Positions 6,244 through 14,823 of a stretch of 64,000 nt of DNA are shown here, one piece after another (the stretch's first letter is position 1; each line of letters opens with the position of its first letter). The notes below the pieces were generated by a model. The model ran no database searches. It had not been told where the DNA came from and saw only the letters and a list, made by a program, of their open reading frames with translations. The translations under genes were made by a program, and so were the position numbers. The stretch spans positions 1 to 64,000 of the forward strand of contig JBKHJO010000006.1 of assembly GCA_046538105.1 (NCBI GenBank). The letters run 5' to 3'. The DNA is from JAWLEV01 sp046538105. GTDB lineage: Bacteria > Chloroflexota > Anaerolineae > UBA1429.

Positions 6244-7218
6244 ATGGATAGCATGATATTTGTGGCTACGGCACATGGTCTTTATGTTTACGAACGCGAG
6301 GCGGAAGGCTGGGAGAAGGTTGTAGAGGGGTTGGAAGGGCAGGATGTCACGAGCGTCACAGCCAACGAACACGCCGTCCTGGCTGGGACGCCCGATGGCA
6401 TCTTTATCTCGGAGGATGACGGCGTGTCGTGGTGGACGGCAAACGAGGGGTTGACGGAAAGGCACATTCGCTGGATGGCTAATCATCTCAACGATCCCTG
6501 GTTAGCGTATGCCGGCACGGAACCGGCGACCATCCATTTCTCGGACGACGGTGCGGAAACGTGGCAGGAGTGCCCCGAAGTGGCTGATTTACGGGATGCC
6601 AACGACTGGTACCTTCCCTATTCGCCCGAGGCGGGCTGCGTGCGGGGCTTTGCTTTCCACGGCTCACGCGGGTATGCTGCCGTGGAGCAGGGCGGTTTGC
6701 TGCGCAGCGATGACGAGGGCCGGTCGTGGCGCTTGGCCGAGGGAACCACAGGTGATCCCCATGCGCCTCAGCTGGATTCCAACATCCACACTGACGTTCA
6801 CTCGGTTGCGGTTCACCCCTCTTCGCCGGACCTGGTCTTTGCTCCAACAGGTGGCGGTCTGTACATCTCTGAGGATGGAGGCGACACGTGGACCCACGTC
6901 TACGATTGCTATTGCCGTGCGGTGTGGGCCGATCCCGATGATCCCGATCATCTCATCTTTGGCCCCGCCGATGGCGTAGACGAAAATGGCCGGATCGAGA
7001 GGACGACTGACGGTGGCGAGACGTGGGAGGAAGCGTCGGAGGGGCTGGATGTCCCGTGGCTCCATCACATGGTGGAGCGCTTTGAGCAGGTGGGCGATGA
7101 GCTGATGGCCGTACTATCCAACGGTCATCTGATGGCGACATCACTGGAGAACCTTGCCTGGAGGCGCGTTCTCGCCGACCGGGCAGAAATCTCGGCGGTG
7201 GTATCGTTGAATAGATAG
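6244..7218 (+). CDS. BNR/Asp-box repeat (sialidase-type beta-propeller) protein
   Basis: A 324-residue protein with at least five Asp-box repeats of the S-x-D-x-G-x-x-W type: SEDDGVSWW, SDDGAETWQE, SDDEGRSWR, SEDGGDTWTH and TTDGGETWEE, spaced as blades of a beta-propeller. No signal peptide is seen, so it is probably cytoplasmic. Similar proteins are annotated as glycosyl hydrolase or photosystem-stability-like BNR proteins, but no catalytic residues of sialidases are evident. The substrate is unknown. GGCGGAGGAGGT before the ATG supports the start. It lies alone between the promoter at 6010 and the GAPDH gene. Confidence 0.82.
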   Translation: MDSMIFVATAHGLYVYEREAEGWEKVVEGLEGQDVTSVTANEHAVLAGTPDGIFISEDDGVSWWTANEGLTERHIRWMANHLNDPWLAYAGTEPATIHFSDDGAETWQECPEVADLRDANDWYLPYSPEAGCVRGFAFHGSRGYAAVEQGGLLRSDDEGRSWRLAEGTTGDPHAPQLDSNIHTDVHSVAVHPSSPDLVFAPTGGGLYISEDGGDTWTHVYDCYCRAVWADPDDPDHLIFGPADGVDENGRIERTTDGGETWEEASEGLDVPWLHHMVERFEQVGDELMAVLSNGHLMATSLENLAWRRVLADRAEISAVVSLNR

Positions 7219-7224
7219 AAGAGA

Positions 7225-7419
7225 TTGACTCATTATAAAGTCGAAGCGAGGGCCCTGGGAAGAGAAGAAATGAGCATCTGGGCGTCGTCACACGCCACAG
7301 AAATCAGGGATCTGGAACAGAAAGCACCCGGTGGCAAAGCCACCGATGGGATTCGTTCCTGCGGTGCTGCGATTGAGAACAAAGTGTCAATCACAGTTTC
7401 ATTGGGAAAAAGGAGTTAG
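7225..7419 (+). CDS. Doubtful 64-residue hypothetical protein
   Basis: A TTG-started frame fills the gap between the BNR protein and GAPDH. I recognise no family in it. It contains a perfect 7-bp hairpin (CGGTGGC/GCCACCG at 7329-7345), and its end overlaps the GAPDH ribosome-binding site. It may be a spacer with a regulatory stem rather than a gene. Confidence 0.2.
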   Translation: MTHYKVEARALGREEMSIWASSHATEIRDLEQKAPGGKATDGIRSCGAAIENKVSITVSLGKRS

Positions 7420-7422
7420 ACG

Positions 7423-8433
7423 ATGGCCAATATAGCCATTAACGGATTTGGAAGAATAGGCCGAGCGGCATTCAAGATCATCCTGGACACAGCGGAACTG
7501 GACTTGGTTGCCATAAACGATATCGTCCCGGTGGAGAACCTGGCTTATCTGTTGAGATATGACAGCGCCTATGGCCGATACGAAAAGTCTGCGAAGGTTG
7601 ATGGCGACGACCTGGTGGTGGATGGGAAGAGATATCCGGTGCTCAAGGAGAGAGACCCCACCGATCTCCCATGGGACGAGATGGGCGTGGATATCGTGCT
7701 GGAGTGCACGGGCATCTTTACCCAGGGTGAGGATATGGAGAAGCATCTTCAGGCTGGGGCCAAGTACGTCATTCTCTCTGCACCAGCCAAAGGAGAGGGG
7801 ATTCCCACGGTCATTCACGGCGTTGCTGAGCCAGAGGAGAGTTCGCCGCGCATGATCTCTTGCGCGAGCTGCACCACGAATTGCATCACGCCCGTCGTGG
7901 AGGTGATGGGACGCAGGATTGGCATCGAGAAGGCGATCATGACCACGATTCACGCCTACACCTCCTCTCAGGCAATCGTGGATAGCCCAAGCCGCAAGAT
8001 CCGCCGTGGACGTGCCGCGGCCGCCAACTTTGTGCCCACCTCTACGGGTGCGGCCATCGCCACCACTAGAGCTCTCCCCGAGTACGAAGGCAAGTTCAAC
8101 GGCGTCGCCGTGCGCGCCCCCGTGATCGTGGGCTCCATCGCCGATATCATCTTTGTCACCTCCCGGGAAACGACCGCCGACAAAGTCAACAATATCTTTC
8201 GGGAGGAGGCTGAGAGTGAAAAGTACGAGGGCATTCTGGGAGTCTCGGAGGATCCCATCGTCTCGTCCGACATCATCAAGGATCCTCGGGCCTCCGTCGT
8301 CGACCTGGGTATGACCCAAGTGGTGGACGGAAACCTGATCAAGGTGATGAGCTGGTACGACAACGAGTGGGGTTTCACCAGCCAGATGATCAGGGAGGCC
8401 GTAAGACTGACTAAAGAGGCCCCCGACCTATAG
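7423..8433 (+). CDS. gap: Type I glyceraldehyde-3-phosphate dehydrogenase
   Basis: A 336-residue GAPDH, the glycolytic enzyme that oxidises glyceraldehyde 3-phosphate with NAD(P) and phosphate. The Rossmann start is INGFGRIGR. The catalytic cysteine is Cys150 in SCASCTTNC, and the general-base His177 lies in TIHAYTS. The C-terminal signature is SWYDNEWGFTSQM. The usual SNASCTTNC reads SCASCTTNC and the S-loop reads SPSRKIRRGRAAAANFVP, so it belongs to a less common GAPDH subgroup. The start follows AAAAAGGAGTTAG. No pgk or tpi lies next to it. It sits between the two 694-bp repeats, so recombination between them would delete it. Confidence 0.95.
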   Translation: MANIAINGFGRIGRAAFKIILDTAELDLVAINDIVPVENLAYLLRYDSAYGRYEKSAKVDGDDLVVDGKRYPVLKERDPTDLPWDEMGVDIVLECTGIFTQGEDMEKHLQAGAKYVILSAPAKGEGIPTVIHGVAEPEESSPRMISCASCTTNCITPVVEVMGRRIGIEKAIMTTIHAYTSSQAIVDSPSRKIRRGRAAAANFVPTSTGAAIATTRALPEYEGKFNGVAVRAPVIVGSIADIIFVTSRETTADKVNNIFREEAESEKYEGILGVSEDPIVSSDIIKDPRASVVDLGMTQVVDGNLIKVMSWYDNEWGFTSQMIREAVRLTKEAPDL

Positions 8434-8448
8434 AAGAATGGAACTATC

Positions 8449-8517
8449 GACGCGCAGGGGATGCGGGGGCCTGCGGGGCCTGTCGGGCTTTTCCTGTCTC
8501 CCAGTCGCCTGCGCGTC
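8449..8517. repeat. Inverted repeat just after GAPDH
   Basis: GACGCGCAGG (8449-8458) is perfectly complementary to CCTGCGCGTC (8508-8517). The 49-nt G-rich interior includes a GGGCTTTT terminator-like piece. It may act as a terminator for gap. Confidence 0.45.
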
Positions 8518-8615
8518 AGATCGCGGACGACGGCGTAGGAATCGTATTGGACAGCGGGGAGCCTATTTCAGCCTGGGAGATTCCTACAATCGCGTCGCGG
8601 TACGGGCTGACGTGA
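8490..8615 (+). pseudogene. Tail of an unrecognised conserved protein
   Basis: A frame ending at TGA 8613-8615 gives protein-like sequence (IADDGVGIVLDSGEPISAWE, then TIASRYGLT) with no start. I cannot name the family. It is taken as one of several gene fragments in this graveyard. Confidence 0.3.
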
Positions 8616-8661
8616 GGGGGGCAAAGGATTAGCGGGCCCTGGCAGTGGTGGTGCTGAAGCA

Positions 8662-8769
8662 AGTCTTGCTAGAGGGCGAGTGGCAGACATCATCTGGGAG
8701 ATGCCCGATGAATATCGTGGGTTGCTCGCTGCGGAACCACCGGAGATGGGGTCACCCTCAAGAGCCTGA
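8662..8769 (+). pseudogene. Second unrecognised gene fragment
   Basis: About 35 codons ending at TGA 8767-8769 read as SLARGRVADIIWEMPDEYRG followed by LLAAEPPEM. There is no start codon or ribosome-binding site. Confidence 0.25.
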
Positions 8770-8830
8770 ATCACCATCCGTTAATCTCTCGGATTGTTGA
8801 AGTTTTCATGCAGGACGTTTCTGGGAGGGT

Positions 8831-9298
8831 GTGATAGAACGAGTGGATGCAATCGTCGTTGGAAGCGGGCAGGGAGGTGTGCCGCTGGCCACGTATCTGG
8901 CGAACGAGGGGAAGGATGTCGTCATTCTCGAGCGGGGTAATTGGGGGGGACCTGTCTGAACTATGGGTGTACGCCATCAAAGATGCTTCTGGCTTTCACG
9001 CATGCGGCGGCTGGGGCGCTAGAGCGATGACTTGGGAGTACACGCAGATGTAGAGGTGGGTTTCCCGGCTGTGATGGAACGTAAGAGGGATGTCATAAGC
9101 TCGTGGAGCGAGGGTGTCCAGACACGGCTGCAGAACGCCGGTGTTCGCATTGTGGAGGCCAAGGCGTCCTTTGTGGACACCCGCACGGTCAATGGCGGTG
9201 ACCTTATGGTGTAGGCACCCTTGGTGGTGATCAACAGGGGCAAGTCGCCAGCCGTGCCGCCCATTCAGGCATCGAGGAGGTGCCCTACCGCAACGGAG
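8831..9298 (+). pseudogene. Decayed FAD/NAD-disulfide oxidoreductase (mercuric reductase/lipoamide dehydrogenase-like)
   Basis: A GTG with a good GGGAGG site begins a flavoprotein N-terminus: DAIVVGSGQGGVPLATYLAN with the FAD-binding GxGxxG. After a 7-G run the frame shifts, and the next frame holds the redox-active pair TCLNYGCTPSK. A second shift follows, with VHADVEVGFPAVMERKRDV, an in-frame TAG at 9212-9214, and then PLVVINRGKSPAVPPI in another frame. Only about the first 160 residues of a roughly 450-residue enzyme remain, with at least three disabling changes. The original enzyme would have moved electrons between NAD(P)H and a disulfide or metal substrate. Confidence 0.85.
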
Positions 9299-9545
9299 GA
9301 GCCAACCACCGAAGCCACGAGGACAGCAGAGGAGATAGTACCTGCGGGTACTGGGTACCCCGGTTGCTGAGGAGACGCCTACAGCGGAGAGAGAGTGTGT
9401 GTTGCGGGTCAGCGCGTTTTCCATTGCGCAGACAGATCCGGCGCAAATATCGTCCGACAGTGAGGTTCTGATCGCCAATCATATCTATGACTACCTGGTG
9501 GATTTGGAGAACGAGGTTCGGCCGCGGTTGGCGCAGGATTCTTGA
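9290..9545 (+). pseudogene. Fragment of a family 5 ABC-transporter solute-binding protein
   Basis: After the flavoprotein remnant the frame switches to a Pro/Thr/Glu-rich lipoprotein linker (EPTTEATRTAEE). One more frameshift leads to CVLRVSAFSIAQTDPAQISS and ANHIYDYLVDLENEVRPRLA, which is the N-terminal core of peptide/nickel-type binding proteins. It ends at TGA 9543-9545, far short of the usual 500-600 residues. The direct junction to the previous fragment points to deletion of the sequence between two genes. Confidence 0.75.
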
Positions 9546-9740
9546 GTTGTCGAGCCTCGTAGATTACAATGTCGGGTGGTGTCCAAGGAGGAATACGCGG
9601 TTCTCAGGGGAACTACTATGCTGGTTTTCCTTGTTCTCTGATGGTGGCCAGCGTGTGAAGCCTGTGCTGGACCTGGACGTGTAGATTTAATAGAATAGTC
9701 TGGTGGCACCCTGAAGGGGGTGCTTGGTTAAATATCCTTG
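9546..9740. other. Gene-free stretch before ferredoxin copy B
   Basis: No supported gene. From about 9684 on it resembles the leader of copy A (5098 onward) at a clearly lower identity than the coding repeat. It contains the hairpin GCACCC/GGGTGC at 9706-9723. Confidence 0.4.
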
Positions 9741-9758
9741 GTAGAGGAGGTAAGCGAA

Positions 9759-9980
9759 ATGCGAGTGACAATCGAGCGAGAAGAGTGTATTGCTTGTGGT
9801 GCCTGTCAGGACGAGTGTCCTGAGGTCTTTGAAGAAGATGAAGACGGGATGAGCCAGATCGTTGAAGAGTACCGGGTTGATGACGATCCTGGTGTGGGCG
9901 ATATACCAGATGACCTGGAAGAATGCGCCCAGATGGCGGCCGACGTGTGTCCCGTCTTTATCATCGAAGTTGGGGAGTAG
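9759..9980 (+). CDS. Single-cluster [4Fe-4S] ferredoxin, copy B
   Basis: Identical at protein and DNA level to the gene at 5173-5394: 73 residues, Cys 10/13/16 plus distal Cys 64 as the likely cluster ligands, and the same GAGGAGG ribosome-binding site. An in-frame TTG at 9738 would add seven residues but overlaps that site, so the ATG at 9759 is used. The upstream leader differs from copy A, so the two genes may be expressed differently while making the same protein. Confidence 0.93.
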   Translation: MRVTIEREECIACGACQDECPEVFEEDEDGMSQIVEEYRVDDDPGVGDIPDDLEECAQMAADVCPVFIIEVGE

Positions 9981-10111
9981 ACATCGGCTTGTGAGAGAGG
10001 CCTCGTGATCGTCTGTGTTCTGGTGTCTTCCCAGTGATCGAGATATAGGCAATGCATCACGTTCACAGGCCATTGTCTCTTTCGACCTGAGAGCGTTGCC
10101 TGGCAAGATGG

Positions 10112-10169
10112 CCGAGATCGGGCATCGATGCGTTGCGGCAGGAGCCGCATGGGTCGATGCCGATCTCGG
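10112..10169. terminator. Large bidirectional hairpin, copy B
   Basis: Exact copy of the structure at 5526-5583. Here it separates the ferredoxin gene from the convergent intact peptidase gene. Confidence 0.7.
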
Positions 10170-10263
10170 TTTCGTGTTGTGTAAAATAACTCAATCCAAG
10201 CGGCCCCCAGCGCAGCTGTAACCGTTTTGGATGTCTATGGCTGATGTGGGCCTCTGATCCTCG

Positions 10264-11241
10264 TCAGGTGTTTTCCCTCATGAGCATCGCAGAAGGGAGA
10301 TCGCCTGCTTCCTCCGCTGACCATACCGCATTGAGGACGGCGCGGACAGTGGCTGTTGCGGCCATGTCGGTGATCAGGGAGTGGTGCGCTTGCACGCGGC
10401 CCGTCGCCAAGGAGAAAAAGGTGTCCCCATCGTATAGGGTATGCACGGGGCGAATGGTGCGCGCCAGCCCATCGTGGGCGGCCTCGGCGAGATGATTGAC
10501 GTGCGCGACATCCAGACGGGCGTTGGTGGCCACCACGCCGATGACGGTGTTCTCAAAGGCTGTTACGGTGTGTACGGAGCGGCTCTGCAGTGCGCGGGAA
10601 GTGTCGACGTACCGATCACCCTTATCGCTACGGGCGCCGGCGATGATCTCCCCGCTTGCCGGATCTATCACGTCGCCAAAGGCGTTTACCACGGCGAGGC
10701 TCGCCACGACGAGCCGACCGGCTTTTAGACTGGCCATGCCCAGTCCGCTCTTGGTGGCCCTCTCGATGCCCATCAATTTTCCGACTGTGGCGCCCGTGCC
10801 GGCACCCACATTGCCCTGGGTCGACGCTTTACCGGATGCCTTTTGACATGCCTCGTATCCCATAGGCGCGTCGGGTCGTATGGACGCGTCGCCCAGGCCC
10901 AGGTCGAACAGCACAGCCCCGGGCACGATGGGCACTTTTACGCCAGCATCATACCCGACCCCCTGTTCCTCCAGATAGCGCATCACGCCGTCGGCGGCGG
11001 CCAGGCCAAAAGCGCTTCCCCCTGTAAGTAATATGCCGTGGGCCTTTTGTATCAGGGTTCCTGGACGCAGGAGGGCCATCTCGCGTGTACCAGGCGCCAG
11101 TCCCCGCACGATACCGCCGGCGGTGGCCCCTTGGCGGCAGAGCACAACGGTGCAGCCGGTCAGCGCCTCGTCATCCGTGGCGTGTCCCAGTTCCAAACCG
11201 TGTACGTCGGTGAGCGATCCAGAAAAGAGCTCATGTTGCAT
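10264..11241 (-). CDS. P1-family (DmpA/NylC-like) N-terminal nucleophile peptidase
   Basis: A 325-residue member of the P1 (peptidase S58) family, which includes DmpA aminopeptidase and nylon-oligomer hydrolase NylC. These cut themselves into two chains and use the new N-terminal Thr or Ser. Seen here are LTGGSAFGLAAADGVMRYLE, the glycine-rich GNVGAGTGATVGK, and ENTVIGVVATNA. In the last, Asn231-Thr232 is the likely self-cleavage point and Thr232 the nucleophile. It is the last gene of the ecf-coaX-coaBC operon, and its start overlaps coaBC by 11 bp. The substrate is unknown; the context allows a role on pantothenate or peptide amides, which is inference. Confidence 0.88.
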   Translation of the reverse strand: MQHELFSGSLTDVHGLELGHATDDEALTGCTVVLCRQGATAGGIVRGLAPGTREMALLRPGTLIQKAHGILLTGGSAFGLAAADGVMRYLEEQGVGYDAGVKVPIVPGAVLFDLGLGDASIRPDAPMGYEACQKASGKASTQGNVGAGTGATVGKLMGIERATKSGLGMASLKAGRLVVASLAVVNAFGDVIDPASGEIIAGARSDKGDRYVDTSRALQSRSVHTVTAFENTVIGVVATNARLDVAHVNHLAEAAHDGLARTIRPVHTLYDGDTFFSLATGRVQAHHSLITDMAATATVRAVLNAVWSAEEAGDLPSAMLMRENT

Positions 11242-12448
11242 GTTTCCCCCTCATCTCCACGACGAGATCCAGGATCTGCTCCGCCACCTGGAATTTGGGC
11301 AGGAGGGGAAGGGCTTTGGTCCGTCCATCAGGGGTGAGCAGCGTGACGCGATTGGTCTCTGTGCCAAATCCGCTATCCGGTGCGGAGACGTCGTTGGCTA
11401 CTATGAGATCGAGGTTCTTGCGCCGCAGTTTGGCACGCGCGTTCTCCAGCAGGTTCTCGGTCTCGGCGGCAAATCCTACGACCGTTTTCCCATCGCCCTT
11501 TTTTCGTCTCTCAGCCACGGTGGCCAGGATGTCCTCTGTATGCTCCAGGGGAAGCCGAAGGACATCTCTGTCTTTCTTGATCTTTTGCCCGGCGGCCACT
11601 AAAGGACGATAATCGGCGACGGCGGCGGCCATGATCAGGATGTCGGTTGCCTCGAGTGCCTCCAGGACGCCCTCGCACATCTCTGCTGCCGTTCTCACGT
11701 TTACGGTCTCGACGCCGTAGGGAGATGGCAGGCAAGTGGGGGCACTTATAAGTACGACAGAGGCCCCCTGATCTCGCGCGGCCTCTGCAAGAGCGTATCC
11801 CATGCGTCCAGAGGAGCGGTTGCCCAGATGTCGCACGGGATCCAGAGGTTCCTGGGTCCCCCCCGCGGTCACCACCATGCGCGTTTTTGCCAGGGGGCCC
11901 TGGCGTCCCAGCGTCTTGCGCACGGCAGCGAGTATCTCCGCTGTTTCTACCAGGCGTCCCGCGCCCATGCGCCCAGAGGCCAATCGGCCATGGCCTGGCC
12001 CAACAAAGGTGGCTTCGCGCTCGCGCAACAGGTCGACGTTGTGTTGGGTCGCCTCGTTCTTCCACATGTCGGCGTCCATGGCGGGGGCGATGAGGAGAGG
12101 AGCCGTGGTGGCCAGGGCCGTGCTCGTGAGCAGATTGTCTGCCAGTCCCTGGGCAAGCCTGGCGATGGTGTTGGCCGTGGCGGGGGCGATGAGGAGGATG
12201 TCGGCCTTTTTCGCCAGGGAGATGTGAGCCATGTCGGTGTCACGGAGCAATTCGAACATATCCACCGATACGGGGCGCTTGCTGATGGTCTGGAAGGGCA
12301 GGGGGGTGATAAAGTGGGTCGCGGCCTCTGTCATGATAACGTCCACAATAGATCCCGCCTGAACCAGTTTGCTGCAGATGTCCACGGCCTTGTAGGCGGC
12401 GATCCCTCCGGTGACCCCCAGCACTACATTCTTGTCTTTGAGTATCAT
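11231..12448 (-). CDS. coaBC: Bifunctional phosphopantothenoylcysteine synthetase/decarboxylase
   Basis: A 405-residue fusion enzyme that makes 4'-phosphopantetheine from 4'-phosphopantothenate and cysteine in coenzyme A synthesis. The N-terminal flavin-binding CoaC domain (about 1-180) has VTGGIAAYK, the catalytic His75 in DMAHISLAKK, and PAMDADMW at 122-129. The family motif is PxMNxxMW, so Asn is Asp here, a variant I believe also occurs naturally elsewhere. The CoaB domain shows VVTAGGTQEPLDPVRHLGNR and DLIVANDVS. It overlaps coaX by 4 bp (ATGA), which implies translational coupling. Confidence 0.96.
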   Translation of the reverse strand: MILKDKNVVLGVTGGIAAYKAVDICSKLVQAGSIVDVIMTEAATHFITPLPFQTISKRPVSVDMFELLRDTDMAHISLAKKADILLIAPATANTIARLAQGLADNLLTSTALATTAPLLIAPAMDADMWKNEATQHNVDLLREREATFVGPGHGRLASGRMGAGRLVETAEILAAVRKTLGRQGPLAKTRMVVTAGGTQEPLDPVRHLGNRSSGRMGYALAEAARDQGASVVLISAPTCLPSPYGVETVNVRTAAEMCEGVLEALEATDILIMAAAVADYRPLVAAGQKIKKDRDVLRLPLEHTEDILATVAERRKKGDGKTVVGFAAETENLLENARAKLRRKNLDLIVANDVSAPDSGFGTETNRVTLLTPDGRTKALPLLPKFQVAEQILDLVVEMRGKHAT

Positions 12449-13224
12449 ACGCGTTTTCTTTCCCTGTTCAACTGGTAGATGATGCGTAGTCCTTTGAGCG
12501 TCAGCCGCGGGTCGATATGCTCGATCACCCGCGTCTCGTTGCCGATGACGGGGGCCAGTCCCCCGGTGGCGATGACACGCATATCCTGCCCCAACTCCCG
12601 TCGAAAGCGCGTTACCATGCCTTCCACCAGCCCCACATATCCGTAGAGGATTCCAGAACGCATAGAGTCCGCCGTGTTGGTGCCTATGATCTTGCGAGGA
12701 GGGGTGAGGTCGATGCGCGGCAGCTTGGCCGTCCGCTGGAAGAGGGCCTCGGCAGCGATATGTATGCCGGGGGCGATGGCACCGCCCAGGTATTCGCCCT
12801 TGGAGGAGATAGCGTCAAAGGTGGTGCCCGTGCCAAAGTCGATGATGCACGCGGGCCCGCCGTAGTGGCGGTATGTGGCTATGGCGTTGACGACGCGGTC
12901 GGCGCCCACTTCTTGGGGGTTATCATAACGAATGGCCACGCCCGTCCTGATGCCGGTGCCCACGATGAGAATCTCCTGGCCCACATATTCGTCGAGCATC
13001 TCTGTAAAGATCTCGGTGACGGGGGGCACGACGCTGGAAAGGACGACACCCTCGATGTCCTCGATCGCCAGTGTGTTGTGACGTAGGAGATCGACAAAGA
13101 GCATACCGTATTCATCTGGCATCTTGTTATGGTCGGTACTGATGCGCCAATCGCTCAGAAAAGTCTCCCGCTTGTAGAGGCCCATGACGATGTTCGTGTT
13201 GCCGATATCGACGCAGAGTAGCAT
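12445..13224 (-). CDS. coaX: Type III pantothenate kinase
   Basis: A 259-residue enzyme that phosphorylates pantothenate in the first step of coenzyme A synthesis. It is insensitive to CoA feedback in this type. ASKHA-fold motifs are present: DIGNTN near residue 6, GADRVVNAIA in the middle, and DFGTGTTFD. It is followed by coaBC with a 4-bp overlap and preceded by the ECF substrate-binding gene at 37 bp. The ATG has an AGAAAGGTT site upstream. Confidence 0.97.
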   Translation of the reverse strand: MLLCVDIGNTNIVMGLYKRETFLSDWRISTDHNKMPDEYGMLFVDLLRHNTLAIEDIEGVVLSSVVPPVTEIFTEMLDEYVGQEILIVGTGIRTGVAIRYDNPQEVGADRVVNAIATYRHYGGPACIIDFGTGTTFDAISSKGEYLGGAIAPGIHIAAEALFQRTAKLPRIDLTPPRKIIGTNTADSMRSGILYGYVGLVEGMVTRFRRELGQDMRVIATGGLAPVIGNETRVIEHIDPRLTLKGLRIIYQLNRERKRV

Positions 13225-13261
13225 CTAACCTTTCTCCTTTTGCCATTCAGTATATTCTCTC

Positions 13262-13966
13262 TTAGAGATGCGAGCCACCCCGTCCCTCGCCGATCTGACG
13301 CAGGGCGGAGACGACGGCCACGGTGACGATGGCCGAGACGATAGCCTCGGGTATGCCATGAGTCAGACCGATCCCCCAGCCAGCCTCAAAGGGAATATAG
13401 TCACGCCAGACAGCGGCGGAGAGGACGAGCACGGTGTTTGTCAGGGAACCCACGGCTGCGGCCACGCTGAGGCCCACGATTTGGATGTCCGTGCGAGGCA
13501 TCCACCAGTAGAGCCATGCGGTTGCTGCCACCGAGACGACGGCGAGCACGATGCCCAGCCATGAGATGGTCTGGTAGGTCTGGTAGCTAAAGAGCAGCAT
13601 CAACACACACAGTATGCCGACCATGATGGAGAGAGTACGCTTTTTGGCTGCCTTGAGAAGGAGAAAGATCCATCCAGCCACAACACCTATCATGAGCCGG
13701 GGCAATATAGCCACGATGGGGTCCTTGAACATGGGGATGGTGGCGTTCATAAAACTTGCGAACCCAAAGCCCATACCGATGACCAGACCGACGATGGGTC
13801 CCTCCAGGATGCCGCCGATGATGGCCGGGATATGAGCGACGGTGGCGTTGGCGGCGGGTGTGGGGACGGGGATCATGCCGATGCGGGTAAATACGAGGAG
13901 CAGCGTGATGGCAAGAAGCAGGCCAGCGATGACGATACGACGAATGCTATCTTCGTTGGATCTCAT
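13262..13966 (-). CDS. ECF transporter S component, probably pantothenate-specific
   Basis: A 234-residue, highly hydrophobic protein with at least six membrane helices. It fits the ECF S-component fold: MIPVPTPAANATVAHIPAII, then GGILEGPIVGLVIG and FASFMNATIPMF. The segment with HIPAIIGGILEGP is typical of the general ECF S family that includes PanT. The ATG at 13966 has AAAAGGAG upstream; a longer frame reaching 14218 would run through ecfT. It lies between the energising module genes and coaX-coaBC, so I infer that it brings in pantothenate for the kinase next door. Confidence 0.85.
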   Translation of the reverse strand: MRSNEDSIRRIVIAGLLLAITLLLVFTRIGMIPVPTPAANATVAHIPAIIGGILEGPIVGLVIGMGFGFASFMNATIPMFKDPIVAILPRLMIGVVAGWIFLLLKAAKKRTLSIMVGILCVLMLLFSYQTYQTISWLGIVLAVVSVAATAWLYWWMPRTDIQIVGLSVAAAVGSLTNTVLVLSAAVWRDYIPFEAGWGIGLTHGIPEAIVSAIVTVAVVSALRQIGEGRGGSHL

Positions 13967-13980
13967 AGTTCTCCTTTTTT

Positions 13981-14823
13981 CTAGGGTAAAGGTAGTTGCT
14001 GAACTGTCAAGACGACGGTGGTGGAAAGGACTGTCAGTCCAAGGGCGATATAGTCTTGTGGTGAGAAGGCAAAGGTGACGAGGTGGCTGCGCCCCTCGCC
14101 GCCGTGATAGCAGCGCGCACGCATGGCCAGGATCAACTCTTCGGCTCGCCGATAGGCGTCGACAAAGAGGGGCACGATAAGGGCCGCCACGCGCCGCGCG
14201 TTCTGGGCGAGTTGCCATCTGCCTCTATTCCTGTTGCTGATGTTGCGTGCATCCTGGGCTTTGGCGATAGACTCCAGTTCCTCGCCCAGGATGGGGACGA
14301 AGCGCAATGCTACCGCTCCCACGAGGGCGATCTCGTGTCCAGGCAGGCCCAGGCGATTCAAGGGGCGCAGGAGGCTCTCCAATCCACTGGTCAGGGAACT
14401 TGTCGTCGTGGTATTTGTCAGCAAACTGACGAGGAATATGAGGACGAGAAAGCGTATCAGAGAGACGATGACCAGCCGCAGGGCGACGGTTGAGATGTGC
14501 AGTTTGCCCCATGAGAGTAGCAGCGGTGTGCCAGGATCCGCGCGATAGAAAAGGAGTTGCAAGAGACTGAGGGCAACGATGACGGGCAGCGCCGGCCGGA
14601 CGTTGGAGAGGAGATAGCCTACAGGAAGCCCGGCCATCAGCACACAGGACGTTACCAGGGCCAGAAGGAGAGCGTTGCTGGTGTAGGATGTTGCTACCAG
14701 CACGAGAGCCATCAGCGTGACGAATGTAATGAGTTTGGTCCTGGGATCCAGTCGATGTACGAAAGAATTGCCCGGGATATAGCGACCAAGGGTGACGTGT
14801 CTCAGGGCCTCATGGCCTGCCAT
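13981..14823 (-). CDS. ecfT: ECF transporter transmembrane protein EcfT
   Basis: A 280-residue membrane coupling subunit that links the two ATPases to the S component. It begins with RYIPGNSFVHRLDPRTKL, a typical EcfT start. Several helices follow, and then the cytoplasmic coupling helices with the paired Ala-Arg motifs AQDARN and AMRARCYHGG that dock into the ATPases. It overlaps ecfA2 by 22 bp and is followed by the S component after 14 bp. Confidence 0.93.
   Translation of the reverse strand: MAGHEALRHVTLGRYIPGNSFVHRLDPRTKLITFVTLMALVLVATSYTSNALLLALVTSCVLMAGLPVGYLLSNVRPALPVIVALSLLQLLFYRADPGTPLLLSWGKLHISTVALRLVIVSLIRFLVLIFLVSLLTNTTTTSSLTSGLESLLRPLNRLGLPGHEIALVGAVALRFVPILGEELESIAKAQDARNISNRNRGRWQLAQNARRVAALIVPLFVDAYRRAEELILAMRARCYHGGEGRSHLVTFAFSPQDYIALGLTVLSTTVVLTVQQLPLP

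Larger units (their letters stand above)
9741..10434. repeat. 694-bp direct repeat, copy B
   Basis: Matches 5155-5848 with two differences, both silent in the peptidase frame. Here the repeat runs smoothly into the rest of the peptidase gene, so copy B looks like the original arrangement. Confidence 0.95.

Noticed and set aside
7399..8319. 306-codon frame opposite the GAPDH gene
   Set aside because: GAPDH is unmistakable on the plus strand; the opposite frame is rich in His/Gly as expected of an antisense shadow.
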